Source: an uncultured Paenibacillus sp. (GTDB lineage: Bacteria > Bacillota > Bacilli > Paenibacillales > Paenibacillaceae). Taken from it: a stretch of DNA of 64,000 bases. Shown piece after piece: positions 26,332-35,600 of the stretch. Made by a program: the position numbers and the translations under genes. Numbering within the stretch: the first letter of the stretch is position 1; each line of letters starts with the position of its first letter. The notes beneath the pieces are model-generated. The model saw only the letters and a program-made list of their open reading frames with translations. It ran no database searches and was not told the DNA's origin. Where the stretch lies: assembly GCA_937895345.1 (NCBI GenBank), contig CALAWP010000058.1, positions 62,001 to 126,000 on the forward strand. The letters are read 5' to 3'.

Positions 26332-26349
26332 ATTAATCATTTGATTAAT
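26332..26349. promoter_or_regulatory. Palindrome in the chitinase upstream region
   Basis: ATTAATCA TT TGATTAAT, a perfect 8-bp inverted repeat about 280 bases before the chitinase start. It may be a regulator site; similar TTGATTAAT cores lie upstream of the arabinan genes at 32550 and 36676. Confidence 0.3.
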
Positions 26350-26437
26350 CAGGTAAAGAGCAGTAGTGAGTGTGCCGGCCGGCGGTTCCGCTGAGCCTTG
26401 CAACGCGCTGTTCGCATGACAATTTGATACGCTATCC

Positions 26438-26582
26438 AGACCTTGTACTCGGACATGGCAATTGGCACGATATCACGGAACTCGGTACTCGAACATGGCA
26501 TTTGGCCGGTATCACTGACTTGGAATTCGGGCATGGCATTTTGGCACGGCATCACGGAACTCAGAATTCGGGCATGGCATTT
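26438..26582 (+). repeat. Degenerate tandem repeat, about 39-bp unit, four copies
   Basis: Units end at 26476, 26515, 26555 and 26582 (last one partial). Each has a form of GGAACTCGGTACTCG, then CATGGCATTTGG, then a GGTATCAC end. They are about 70-85 percent alike. They run into the acetyltransferase remnant. The surrounding gene-poor interval (26058-27180) otherwise shows only a palindrome and an inverted-repeat element. Confidence 0.6.
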
Positions 26583-26585
26583 CGG

Positions 26586-26756
26586 CTTTGTTATGAGGAG
26601 GCGGCCCGCGGGAAAAAAGTGAAGGTCAGCACCGGGGCGGCCAACGAGCCGGCCATCCGTTTGTACAAGCAACTTGGATTTGCGGAAACAGGAAGGATCG
26701 AGGTCGCACCGGGCATCTTCCTGACGAATATGGAGCGCAGCGTTCCGGACAAATAA
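26586..26756 (+). pseudogene. GNAT acetyltransferase remnant (C-terminal end)
   Basis: About 56 codons remain, from YEEAARGKKVKVSTGAAN through EPAIRLYKQLGFAETGR to a stop. ANxPAIRLYxxLGFxxxG is the acetyl-CoA-binding C-terminal end of GNAT enzymes. The N-terminal two thirds are gone, replaced by the tandem repeats. Not functional. Confidence 0.6.
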
Positions 26757-26783
26757 GCCGTCCTCCGGCAGCCGTCCGAGAGT

Positions 26784-26918
26784 GTAACGGAACTAAATGC
26801 TCTTATTTCAGCGAAAATCGCTCTTTTGGAACTCTTACGGACACAGGAGACCTTATTTGGAGAAAAATCGAGTAAAATGCCGCTTCGGACGGGAAATAAC
26901 GTCTCTCAGTTCCGCTAC
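26784..26918. repeat. Short intergenic element with inverted ends
   Basis: About 135 bases bounded by GTAACGGAACT and AGTTCCGCTAC (inverted, 10 of 11 matched), with AT-rich interior. Intergenic elements of this look are scattered in Paenibacillus genomes as far as I know; other copies are not in this window, so the element status is inferred. Confidence 0.4.
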
Positions 26919-27180
26919 AGCAAAAAATAACCGCAAAATGGAGAAATAGAGGCGGCCAGGTCCGTTAGCGCGCCGCCCCGCCGTCTAATGCCACTTCTGC
27001 TGTTCCGCGCCTCGCGCCCCGCCGACCAGGCCGCTCCTGCCGCCAGGCCTTCGCCGCCCAGCATCCCGCAAAGATTTTGTAAAGCATAATAATCCATAAA
27101 ACAGAGTGCTTATATCCATGTTTTTGCGGCGGAAAGAGGAGTAGACTTAGGGGCAGAGCGATAAAGGGGAGGGGAAACAA

Positions 27181-28932
27181 CTGAAATCGAAGCCGTTATT
27201 TCGCGAGCATGTGATGCAGCACAAGGCCCACTACATACTCGGTGCAGCATTATTATCCATGTCTTGTCTGCTGCAGCTTGTTATCCCGCAATTGCTTGGC
27301 CAATTCGCCGATCTTGTGCAGACGATGAGCTTGACGGCGGGCGGCATTGCGAAGCTGGCGCTTGCCATTGTGCTGATCGGTTTTCTGGTCGCCTTATTCC
27401 GTTCGGCCGGGCGGATCAGCCTGTTTCGGCTGGCCCGGATTTTGGAGAAGCGAGTGCGCAAGAAGCTGTTCGTCAAATGGGAGAGCCTGTCTCCCGAATA
27501 TTTCGACCGGAGACGCATCGGTGACCTGATGTCCAACGCGGTCAACGATATTAACATTTTGCGCGAGGTCGGCATGATGGGCGTCTTTGCGACGATCGAA
27601 GCGGTGGTGCTTATCGGCGCGGCCATTATCGCGATGGGAGGCACCGTTCATATCGGGCTAACGCTGCTCGTGCTGCTGCCGCTCCCGGCGCTTACTTATT
27701 TGGCGTACCGGTTTCGCTCGCAGATCGAACGGCGGACGACGCTCGTGCAGGATGCGATCGGCCAGCTGACCAGCCGGGTGCAGCAGTTTTGCGCGGGAAT
27801 CCGGGTGGTCAAAGCGTATGCCCAGGAAACTCCCGAGATGAACAAGTTTGAGGCGGACAACGCCCATAATTTTGAAATGAACAAGGCTTTGATCCATTCG
27901 AACTCCGTCTTTAACGCCCTCAGCCTGACGATCGTCGGCGTCAGCTACTTGCTGTCGGTCGTGTTCGGCGGGGTGCTGGTGCTGCGGGGCGGCATTTCGC
28001 TCGGACAATTTGTCGCCTTCAACACGTATCTCACCATGCTGATCGCACCGGTAGAAAATTTAGGCAAAGTTATCAACATTATGCAGCGGGGCAAAACGGT
28101 CGACCTGCGGCTGCGCGCGATTCTCGATACGGAGCCGGCGGTGGCGGACAAGGAAGACGTGCCGCCGGTGGAGGCCATCCGGGGCCGCATCGACATTCGG
28201 GACTTGTCCTTCCGTTATCCGGAGCAGGAGCGGCTGGCGCTGGACCGTGTGACCGTCACCGTGCCCGAGGGAAGCAGCCTCGCGATCGTCGGCAAAGTCG
28301 GCAGCGGCAAGACGACGCTCGTTCATTTGCTGCTTCGCCTGTACAATCCGCCGGAAGGGACCGTGCGCATCGACGGCCGGGACATTATGGATATCCCGCT
28401 GGAGAAGCTAAGGCAAGCCGTCGGGTTCGTGCCGCAGGAGCATATGCTTTTTTCGACGACGATCGGCCGCAATATCGCGTTCGACCCGAAGCCGTATACG
28501 GAGGAGCAAATCGAGCATTCGGCCAAGCTTGCCCAGGTGTACGGCAATATTATCGATTTTCCCCGGCGGTTCGATACGTCGCTGGGCGAGAGGGGCGTGT
28601 CGCTGTCGGGCGGCCAGCGGCAACGCGTAAGCATGGCCAGGGCGCTGATCAAGGACCCGTCCATTCTCGTCTTGGACGACAGTCTGTCGGCCGTCGACGC
28701 CGAGACGGAAGAACATATTTTGCGCGGCTTGAAACGGGTCATGAAAGGGAGAACGACGATCATTACCAGCCATCGCCTGTCCGCGATCCGGCATGCGGAT
28801 CAAATTATTGTGATGGATGACGGCCGCATCGCGGAACGCGGAACGCACGACGAGCTGATGAAGCTTGGCGGACTTTACGCGTCGACATACCGGCTGCAAA
28901 CGTCGGGCAGCGAAAGCGGGGGGATCGCTTGA
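27181..28932 (+). CDS. bmrC: Heterodimeric ABC multidrug exporter half, BmrC/YheI type, CTG start
   Basis: 583 residues: an N-terminal six-helix exporter domain, then an ATP-binding domain with Walker A GKVGSGKTTL, signature LSGGQRQR and H-loop TSHRLSAIRH. The Walker B stretch reads LVLDDSLSAVD: Asp500 stands where the catalytic Glu should be. That marks the degenerate site of heterodimeric exporters such as BmrCD and TM287/288, and BmrC is the same length. The only well-placed ribosome binding site, AAAGGGGAGGGG (27163-27174), is 6 bases before CTG 27181, giving LKSKPLFREHV, which matches family N-termini; GTG 27211 has none. The gene overlaps bmrD by four bases. In B. subtilis the pair exports drugs and is induced by ribosome-targeting antibiotics. 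Confidence 0.85.
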   Translation: MKSKPLFREHVMQHKAHYILGAALLSMSCLLQLVIPQLLGQFADLVQTMSLTAGGIAKLALAIVLIGFLVALFRSAGRISLFRLARILEKRVRKKLFVKWESLSPEYFDRRRIGDLMSNAVNDINILREVGMMGVFATIEAVVLIGAAIIAMGGTVHIGLTLLVLLPLPALTYLAYRFRSQIERRTTLVQDAIGQLTSRVQQFCAGIRVVKAYAQETPEMNKFEADNAHNFEMNKALIHSNSVFNALSLTIVGVSYLLSVVFGGVLVLRGGISLGQFVAFNTYLTMLIAPVENLGKVINIMQRGKTVDLRLRAILDTEPAVADKEDVPPVEAIRGRIDIRDLSFRYPEQERLALDRVTVTVPEGSSLAIVGKVGSGKTTLVHLLLRLYNPPEGTVRIDGRDIMDIPLEKLRQAVGFVPQEHMLFSTTIGRNIAFDPKPYTEEQIEHSAKLAQVYGNIIDFPRRFDTSLGERGVSLSGGQRQRVSMARALIKDPSILVLDDSLSAVDAETEEHILRGLKRVMKGRTTIITSHRLSAIRHADQIIVMDDGRIAERGTHDELMKLGGLYASTYRLQTSGSESGGIA

Positions 28933-30977
28933 ACATTCATGAGGAACGGAAGCTGAAGCCCGTCAAGGATCGGATGCTGTGGAGCAAAATGATGGAGTTT
29001 GCGGCGCCCTACCGCAAAAGCATCGCTCTCTCGTTCTTATTCGCGCTTATCATTTCCGCGGCGGCCGTGACGCAGCCGCTGATCGTCAAGTCGGCGATCG
29101 ACGACCGCATGAACGGGGCGTTGAAGCCGATGGCTTACGCGGCCGACCCTGAGGCGGCGGCCAGGCTGGCGGCCGACCCGAGAGCCTACGGCAAGCCCGT
29201 CGAATGGAACGGGCGGATGTATTACCGGGTCAAGGCCGGGGACGGGGCGTGGCCGGAAGGTGTCGTACCGGCTCAAATTGCGGTCAAGGACGACGCGTAC
29301 AGGCTGTACGATGCCTCCGCGATGTCCGGAACGGTATTGACGGACGAAGACATGCGGCAGTTTCGCAAGCAGGACATCAGCGGCTTTATCGGCATCGCGG
29401 CACTGTTTCTTCTGAACGTGGCCGTCACGGGCTTCTTCACCTATTGGCAGTCCAATCTGCTGCAAAATACGGGCCAGCGGATCATTTACGATATGCGCAA
29501 CCGGATGTTCGAGCGGCTGTCCCGGCTGCAAACGACCTTTTACGACCGCAACCCGGTCGGCCGGCTTGTGACGCGCGTCGCGCACGACGTGGAAGCGGTG
29601 AACCAGCTGTATTCACAGGTCATCGTCAATCTGGCCAAGGAGCTGCTGCTGCTCGTCGGCATCGCCTCCATCATGATCTGGCTCAATTGGCAAATGGCGC
29701 TCGTCTCGTTTGCAGTCATTCCACTGCTGCTGGTCGCGACGGCGTATTTCAAAAACGTCATCCGAGAAGCGCAGCGGCTCGCGCGCGTCATGCTGTCCCG
29801 GCTGAATTCGTTTTTGGCGGAAAGCTTGAGCGGCATGACTGTGGTGCAAATGTTTACGCGGGAAAAGAAGCAATTGGACGAGTTCGTCGAGCTGAACGAC
29901 GCGCATTACCGGGCGGGGATGAAAGGAACGGTCAACAACTCGATCTTCAATCCGCTGATCGGATTATTCGGCAATGCGGCGCTCGCTCTCGTCGTCTGGT
30001 ACGGCGGCCGGTCGGTGCTCGACGCGGGCATTACGTTCGGAGTCGTCTACGCTTATACGTCTTATGTCCGCCAGTTTTTTCAGCCTCTCACCGCCTTGTC
30101 GGACCGGTACACGCAAATTCAGACGGCGCTGGCATCGGCCGAACGGATCGTGGAGCTGCTGGAGGAGCGGCCGACTATTACGAACGCGGCGAACGCCAAG
30201 CCGCTGCCGAAGCCGCTGCGCGGCGAGATCGAGCTGGACCGGGTATGGTTCGCCTATGAGGCGGAGGACTGGGTGCTGCGGGATATCAGCTTGCGAATCC
30301 GGCCCGGGGAGACGGTGGCGTTTGTCGGGGCGACCGGAGCGGGCAAAAGCTCGATCATCGGCTTGCTGAATCGATTCTATGATGTGCAAAAAGGGAGCGT
30401 GCGGCTCGACGGCGAGGATTTGCGCGGTCTGGACTTGCAAGAGCTTCGCTCATCTATCGGCGTCATCCAGCAGGACCCGTTCGTGTTCAGCGGCAATATT
30501 TACGATAATATCCGGATGAACCGGACGTCCATTACGGACGACGAAATTCGGCGGGCGGCCCGGGAACTGGAAATGGAAGATTTCATCGAACGGCTTCCCC
30601 AATCGTACGAGACGGCCGTCGGCGAGCAGGGGCTCAAGCTGTCCTCCGGACAGCAGCAGCTGCTGGCGTTTTTGCGGGTGTATGTCGGCAATCCGGAAAT
30701 ATTGATTTTGGATGAGGCGACTTCGCACGTGGATACGGAAACGGAGCTGACGCTGCAGCGCGGCCTGATGAGGCTGTCCCGGGGACGGACGACCATTATC
30801 GTCGCCCATCGGCTGTCGACGATCCGCCATGCCGATAACATCGTTGTGCTGGAGAAGGGACGCATCAAGGAAATGGGCAGCCATGACGCGCTCATGAACC
30901 GGGGAGGCGCGTACCGACGACTGTACGATTTGCAAAATAACGCCGCCGCCGATTTGGAAAAGACGGCCGCGAGGTAG
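28929..30977 (+). CDS. bmrD: Heterodimeric ABC multidrug exporter half, BmrD/YheH type
   Basis: 682 residues, close to B. subtilis BmrD (673). TTG 28929 overlaps the TGA of bmrC. The exporter domain has an insertion of about 90 residues between the first two helices (DPRAYGKPVEWNGRMYYRVKAG onward), equivalent to the extracellular domain known for BmrD. The nucleotide-binding domain keeps a catalytic Glu (E596 in LILDEATSHVD) and Walker A GATGAGKSS, while its signature is the altered LSSGQQQ. With BmrC it should form one working and one degenerate ATP site. A terminator follows at 30992. Confidence 0.88.
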   Translation: MNIHEERKLKPVKDRMLWSKMMEFAAPYRKSIALSFLFALIISAAAVTQPLIVKSAIDDRMNGALKPMAYAADPEAAARLAADPRAYGKPVEWNGRMYYRVKAGDGAWPEGVVPAQIAVKDDAYRLYDASAMSGTVLTDEDMRQFRKQDISGFIGIAALFLLNVAVTGFFTYWQSNLLQNTGQRIIYDMRNRMFERLSRLQTTFYDRNPVGRLVTRVAHDVEAVNQLYSQVIVNLAKELLLLVGIASIMIWLNWQMALVSFAVIPLLLVATAYFKNVIREAQRLARVMLSRLNSFLAESLSGMTVVQMFTREKKQLDEFVELNDAHYRAGMKGTVNNSIFNPLIGLFGNAALALVVWYGGRSVLDAGITFGVVYAYTSYVRQFFQPLTALSDRYTQIQTALASAERIVELLEERPTITNAANAKPLPKPLRGEIELDRVWFAYEAEDWVLRDISLRIRPGETVAFVGATGAGKSSIIGLLNRFYDVQKGSVRLDGEDLRGLDLQELRSSIGVIQQDPFVFSGNIYDNIRMNRTSITDDEIRRAARELEMEDFIERLPQSYETAVGEQGLKLSSGQQQLLAFLRVYVGNPEILILDEATSHVDTETELTLQRGLMRLSRGRTTIIVAHRLSTIRHADNIVVLEKGRIKEMGSHDALMNRGGAYRRLYDLQNNAAADLEKTAAR

Positions 30978-30991
30978 CGGCATGTGATAAC

Positions 30992-31030
30992 AAGCGGCGC
31001 CGGCGGTTTTACCGCTTTGGCGCCGCTTTG
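30992..31030. terminator. Terminator shared by bmrD and the convergent AraC gene
   Basis: AAGCGGCGCC and GGCGCCGCTT, with inner GGCGG/CCGC pairing, followed by TG. It overlaps the last codons of the leftward AraC gene. Confidence 0.7.
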
Positions 31031-31863
31031 TGCAGGCGGGCATATTGCGAGGGCGGCATGCCGACGAACTTTTTGAACAGGCGGCTGAAATAAAGCTCGT
31101 CCTCGTATCCGATGCTGCGCGCCACCGCTTTCAGCCGGTAATCGGACAGGATGAGCAGCTCCTTGGCCCGGTCCATCCGCAGCTGCGTCAAGTAATGGAT
31201 CGGACTGCAGCTGGCGTATTTTTTGAACAGGCGGGAATAATGGCTCGGGCTGAGGCCGGCGAGCTTGGCCAGCTCCTCCAACGTAATGTTGTCGCTGTAA
31301 TGGTTGACCATATGGTCGATCGTTTGCTCAATGGCGGCGTTGGTGCCTCCCGCGGCGATTTGGGCCCGCAAATCGGAGACGATCAGAGTCAATAGTTCAA
31401 GAAACAGAATCCGCTGCCGCATTTGCACGATTTGTCCCCGGCGCTTCATTAAATTGCATAACCCTTCGCAGGCGTTGAGGAGCGCGGGAGAGTTGTCGAT
31501 GGAATATCCGCCGGACAACGGAAACGGGATTTCGGCGCCGTCCTCCTGATGCCATACCCCTTCTTCTTCGTAACACAACGCATACCGGAACCGGATAAAA
31601 TAAAACTCAAAAGGACCGTCTTCATCGGCCGTCCGCTCGATCGTCATGCCCGGCGACACGACGAACAGCTTGCCCGGCTCCGCCGTATGGGAGGTCCCGT
31701 TCAGCGTATAAACGCCCCGGCCTTTGGATATGATCCAAAAGCTGTGAAACCGGTGGGTATAAGGCTCGCTGCGCCAGCCCGGATCGCGCTTGGCAAGTCC
31801 GGCGAGCGATATTTTGAAGTTCATCTGATTCAGTTGCCGCATCATTTCCCCGGGCTTCAGCAT
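31009..31863 (-). CDS. AraC-family regulator with cupin sensor domain
   Basis: 284 residues. The N-terminal half is an AraC-type cupin (YTHRFHSFWIISKGRGVYTLNG, then GKLFVVSPGM), which binds a small sugar. The C-terminal half has two helix-turn-helix units (ITLEELAKLAGLSPSHYSRLFKKYA and LKAVARSIGYEDELYFSRLFKKFVGMPPSQYAR). ATG 31863 follows GAGGAGG with 7-base spacing. It is divergent from yjbQ and lies 750 bases before the GH51 gene, so it is the best candidate regulator of the arabinan locus, though no regulator-target link is proven here. Confidence 0.88.
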   Translation of the reverse strand: MLKPGEMMRQLNQMNFKISLAGLAKRDPGWRSEPYTHRFHSFWIISKGRGVYTLNGTSHTAEPGKLFVVSPGMTIERTADEDGPFEFYFIRFRYALCYEEEGVWHQEDGAEIPFPLSGGYSIDNSPALLNACEGLCNLMKRRGQIVQMRQRILFLELLTLIVSDLRAQIAAGGTNAAIEQTIDHMVNHYSDNITLEELAKLAGLSPSHYSRLFKKYASCSPIHYLTQLRMDRAKELLILSDYRLKAVARSIGYEDELYFSRLFKKFVGMPPSQYARLHKAAPKR

Positions 31864-31959
31864 TCATAGGCCTCCTCGGACGGGAATCAAAATCGATAGA
31901 GACGTTCTTCTTCATCATAACGGCTTCCGGGTGTAGGCTGCAATCGCCGGATCGTTGGA

Positions 31960-31988
31960 TTGACAGGGGCGTTGCGGTAGTATATTTT
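31960..31988 (+). promoter_or_regulatory. Predicted sigma-A promoter of yjbQ
   Basis: TTGACA (31960-31965) and TATTTT (31983-31988), spaced by 17 bases, 36 bases before the yjbQ start. Confidence 0.55.
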
Positions 31989-32023
31989 TTCAATGGAAAT
32001 TTCAATCAAAGGAGAGAGCGGAC

Positions 32024-32422
32024 ATGTACAGCTTCGAATTGAGAACGAATGGAAGGGACGCGATGGTCGAGGTCACGGATAAAGTGAAAGAGGCCGTTCG
32101 CAGCAGCGGCGTACGGGAAGGGCATGCGATCGTGTATTGTCCTCATACGACGGCGGGCATCGCCATTAACGAAAATGCGGATCCGGACGTGGTGCGGGAC
32201 GTGCTGCGCCGGCTGGACGAGGTGTTTCCGTGGGAGCATCCGAAAGACCGCCACGCCGAGGGCAATACGGCGGCCCATCTGAAGGCGATCGCGACCGGCA
32301 CGAGTCAGACCGTACTCATTCTGGATGGCCGTCTCGTATTGGGAACGTGGCAGGGTATTTACTTTTGCGAATTCGACGGTCCCCGCACCAGGCGTTTTTT
32401 TGTGAAAGTAATCGGAGATTAA
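32024..32422 (+). CDS. YjbQ-family protein (secondary thiamine-phosphate synthase enzyme)
   Basis: 132 residues, the standard length of the YjbQ/UPF0047 family. CPHTTAGIAINENADPDV and the C-terminal LGTWQGIYFCEFDGPR are the family signatures; the conserved His, Glu and Asp cluster at one site. E. coli YjbQ can condense the two thiamine precursors at low rate, but the main role is unsettled. ATG 32024 follows AAAGGAGAG. A single-gene transcript with its own promoter. Confidence 0.88.
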   Translation: MYSFELRTNGRDAMVEVTDKVKEAVRSSGVREGHAIVYCPHTTAGIAINENADPDVVRDVLRRLDEVFPWEHPKDRHAEGNTAAHLKAIATGTSQTVLILDGRLVLGTWQGIYFCEFDGPRTRRFFVKVIGD

Positions 32423-32549
32423 TTCGGCGATGGGCGTCAATCGGCGGCATGCAGATCGGCAGGGGCGGGCCGCACCGGCAGCCGGAAACAGGGAATGCGC
32501 GCTTGCGGTGAACAAATTGTTTTGCCAATAATTATTTATAACTATATTA

Positions 32550-32559
32550 ATTGATTAAT
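32550..32559. promoter_or_regulatory. AT-rich upstream region with ATTGATTAAT motif, before GH51
   Basis: The 90 bases before the GH51 gene are extremely AT-rich and hold ATTGATTAAT. The same 10-mer is at 36676-36685, between GH51 and the importer operon. It may be an UP element or a shared regulator site. Confidence 0.3.
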
Positions 32560-32614
32560 AATTATATTATTATAGGATCATAATCCTATCAAACTAAGTA
32601 GCAGGTGATCCTAA

Positions 32615-35600
32615 ATGAATGAACTAACCAAAGATAGTTTGCAGCAAGCGCTTATGGCCCATTATAAATTTGACGACACGGGAGCGATCGGCAAAGACAG
32701 CTCCGGAGCGGAACGCCACGCCGTTCTGGCGGGCTCCCGCAGCCTGCCGTCCGTCGGCACCGTGGCGGGACGCAAGGCAGTCACGCTAAAGGGCGGAAGC
32801 CACGGCTCCTCCTATTTGCAGCTTCCGAGCCGTTTGCTCGATGGAGCGGGCGACCATACCGGCCTGACCGTCGCCGCCTGGGTTTATTTCGGGCAAGGAG
32901 CGAGCGTCTGGGAAAGAATATTCGATTTCGGCGCGGGGCCGCAAGGTCCTTATCTGTTTCTGACGCGCAAATTGCGCGGGGTATGCTTTGCCGGCTCCGA
33001 TCTGGCCGCCGACGCGGGCAAATCGTTCCCGGCCGGTCAATGGCTTCATATCGCATTGTCGGTGAGCGGCACGAAAGGCGGAACGGCAAGCAGCGCCGGG
33101 CCGGTGCTTTACGTGAACGGGGAGTTGGCGGCGGACGGCTCGATCAGCCAGACATCGAGCGGCGCTTACGCGAAGCTGCGCGAATGGTTTGCTTCGTTGG
33201 CCCATGACGGCGCTTACAGCCACAATTACATCGGCAAGTCCCAATATGACGCGGACGCCGACTTCAGCGGCTCCTTGTCGGATTTCCGCGTGTACAGAGC
33301 CGGACTGACGCAGGACGAAGTCATCGACGTCATGTGCGAATCGCTGTGCGAGGAGGAAATTGTCAAGCTGGCGGCGGGCAAATATTTGTCGCTGCCGTCC
33401 TCCATCGTCACGGCCGACGTAACGCTGCCGGCGTCGCTGATGGGCGGCAAGGCGGCCGTCGCCTGGCATTCCTCGAATCCGGAGGCGCTCGGCCATGACG
33501 GCTCGGTCGGGAAAGGGCTGACGGCGCCCCAAGCGGTGACGCTGACGGCGCGGCTGACTGCCGGCGAGGCGTCGGCGGAACGGAGCTTCGAGCTTACGGT
33601 GCTGCCGGAAGGCATTGCTCCGTACACCGTAACGGTGCATGGGGACCGGACGGCGGCGGAAATCAGCCCCGTCATGTACGGTTTATTTTACGAGGATATT
33701 AACAATGCGGCGGATGGCGGCATCTATGCCGAGCTTGTCCAGAACCGCTCGTTCGAAGCGTTTGCCTACGACAGCTTCTCCCACGTGTGCGGCGAAAACG
33801 CCGTTTCGACCGGGCGAAGAAGAGAGCCGCTGTTCGCGTGGTCGGGCGATACCGGCAAGATGAAGGTGCGGGACGCCGGCGGTCTGAACGAGCATTTCGG
33901 CATCGCCGATCCGGACGTGAACTCCCGATACGTGACGGTGGAAAGCGGCGCGGTCATCCGCAACAAAGGCTACGGAGACTCGAACGGCAATTGCGCGATG
34001 GCGATTCGCCACGGTGCGCGCTACCGGTTCACGGTCTGGGCGAAAGCGGAAACGGACGGCGAATTTTCGATTCAACTGCAGGATGCGGAAGGACGTCCCG
34101 TCAGCGACGAAGCCGTCATCCGCGTCAAAGGGGGCGGCGAATGGAGCAAATACGGCGAGAACGGCGAATATGCGCTTACCGGAACGACGGCGGCGCTTGG
34201 TCAGCTCGTCATGACGTTTGCGGGCGAAATTTCGATCGATATGGTTTCCCTCATGCCGGAGGATGTATGGGGCGCCGGCGAGGAGGAGCGTTCCGCGACC
34301 GCTCACGCCAACTTTAAGGGAAACCCGAACTACCGGCTTCGCCGCGATCTGGTGGAAGCGCTGCTCGATTTGCATCCGAAGTTTTTGCGGTTTCCGGGCG
34401 GGTGCATTTCGGAAGGTTCCCACGTTTGGGACAACGTCTATGACTGGAAGCATTCGGTAGGCAGCGTGGAGCGGAGGAAAGAAAACTACAACGTCTGGGG
34501 TTACATGATGACGCTCGGACTCGGTTATATGGAATATTTTCAGCTGGCGGAGGATCTTGGGGCGCTTCCGCTTCCGGTTATGGCTTGCGGCGTGCTGTGC
34601 CAGGCCCGTTCCGATTACGCCAATCCGGCCGGCGGCGCGCTGCGGGACTATTATATCCGGAACTTTACCGATCTGATCGACTTTGCGATCAGCACCGACT
34701 TCGAGGGCAACGAGTGGGCGGCGCTGCGCAAGTCGATGGGACGCGAGGCGCCGTTCGATCTGCGTTATTTGGGCGTCGGCAACGAAAATTGGGGGACGGA
34801 GTTTTTCGCCAATTTCGAAATATTCAAGGCGGCGATCGACGAATATATGGCGCGGCATTATCCGGATCATGAGCTGCATATTATTTCGACGGTGGGCGCG
34901 CAGGCGGACGATGACGCTTACCAGCAGGGCTGGAAGTTTTTGAGCGGGCATTTGAAAGGCTCGGCCGTCGTCCGCTTTACGGACGGCTGCTGCAGCACGG
35001 AGGAGACGGTTACCTGGTACGGCAAGCAGCGCAATTATATGGATACGATCGCGGACGAGCACTATTACCGCTCCAACGATTATTTGCTGAATAACGCGGA
35101 CCGCTACAACTATTATTACCGGGCTTACCGGCCGGACGGCACGCTGGACGAAGCGGAGACGTCCAAAGTATTTGTCGGCGAATACGCCTCTACGGACAAA
35201 AACACGCTCGCGGGAGCGGTGGCCGAAGCGGCCGTCATGACCGGCTTCGAAAACAATGCCGACGTCGTCCGCCTTGCCGCCTACGCTCCTCTGTTCAACA
35301 AGGTGCTCACCGACGGAACGTACCGCTGGACGCCGGATTGCATCTGGTTTGACGATGAAACGGTGTGGTTTACGCCCAATTATTACGTTCAGCAAATGTT
35401 CGCCCGTTATATCGGGGACAAGCTGCTGGAAACGTCGTTTACGACCTATCGCAAAGGAAAACGGGAGCCGTTGATGCCAAGGGGCGGCATTCAGCTTGCC
35501 GCGGGCGACGCCGAAATTGTATTGAAGCGCGCGAAGGTGACGTCGAACCGGGACGGATCCGTGCTGCTGGAACAGGATTTCACGCAACCGCTGCATCCCG

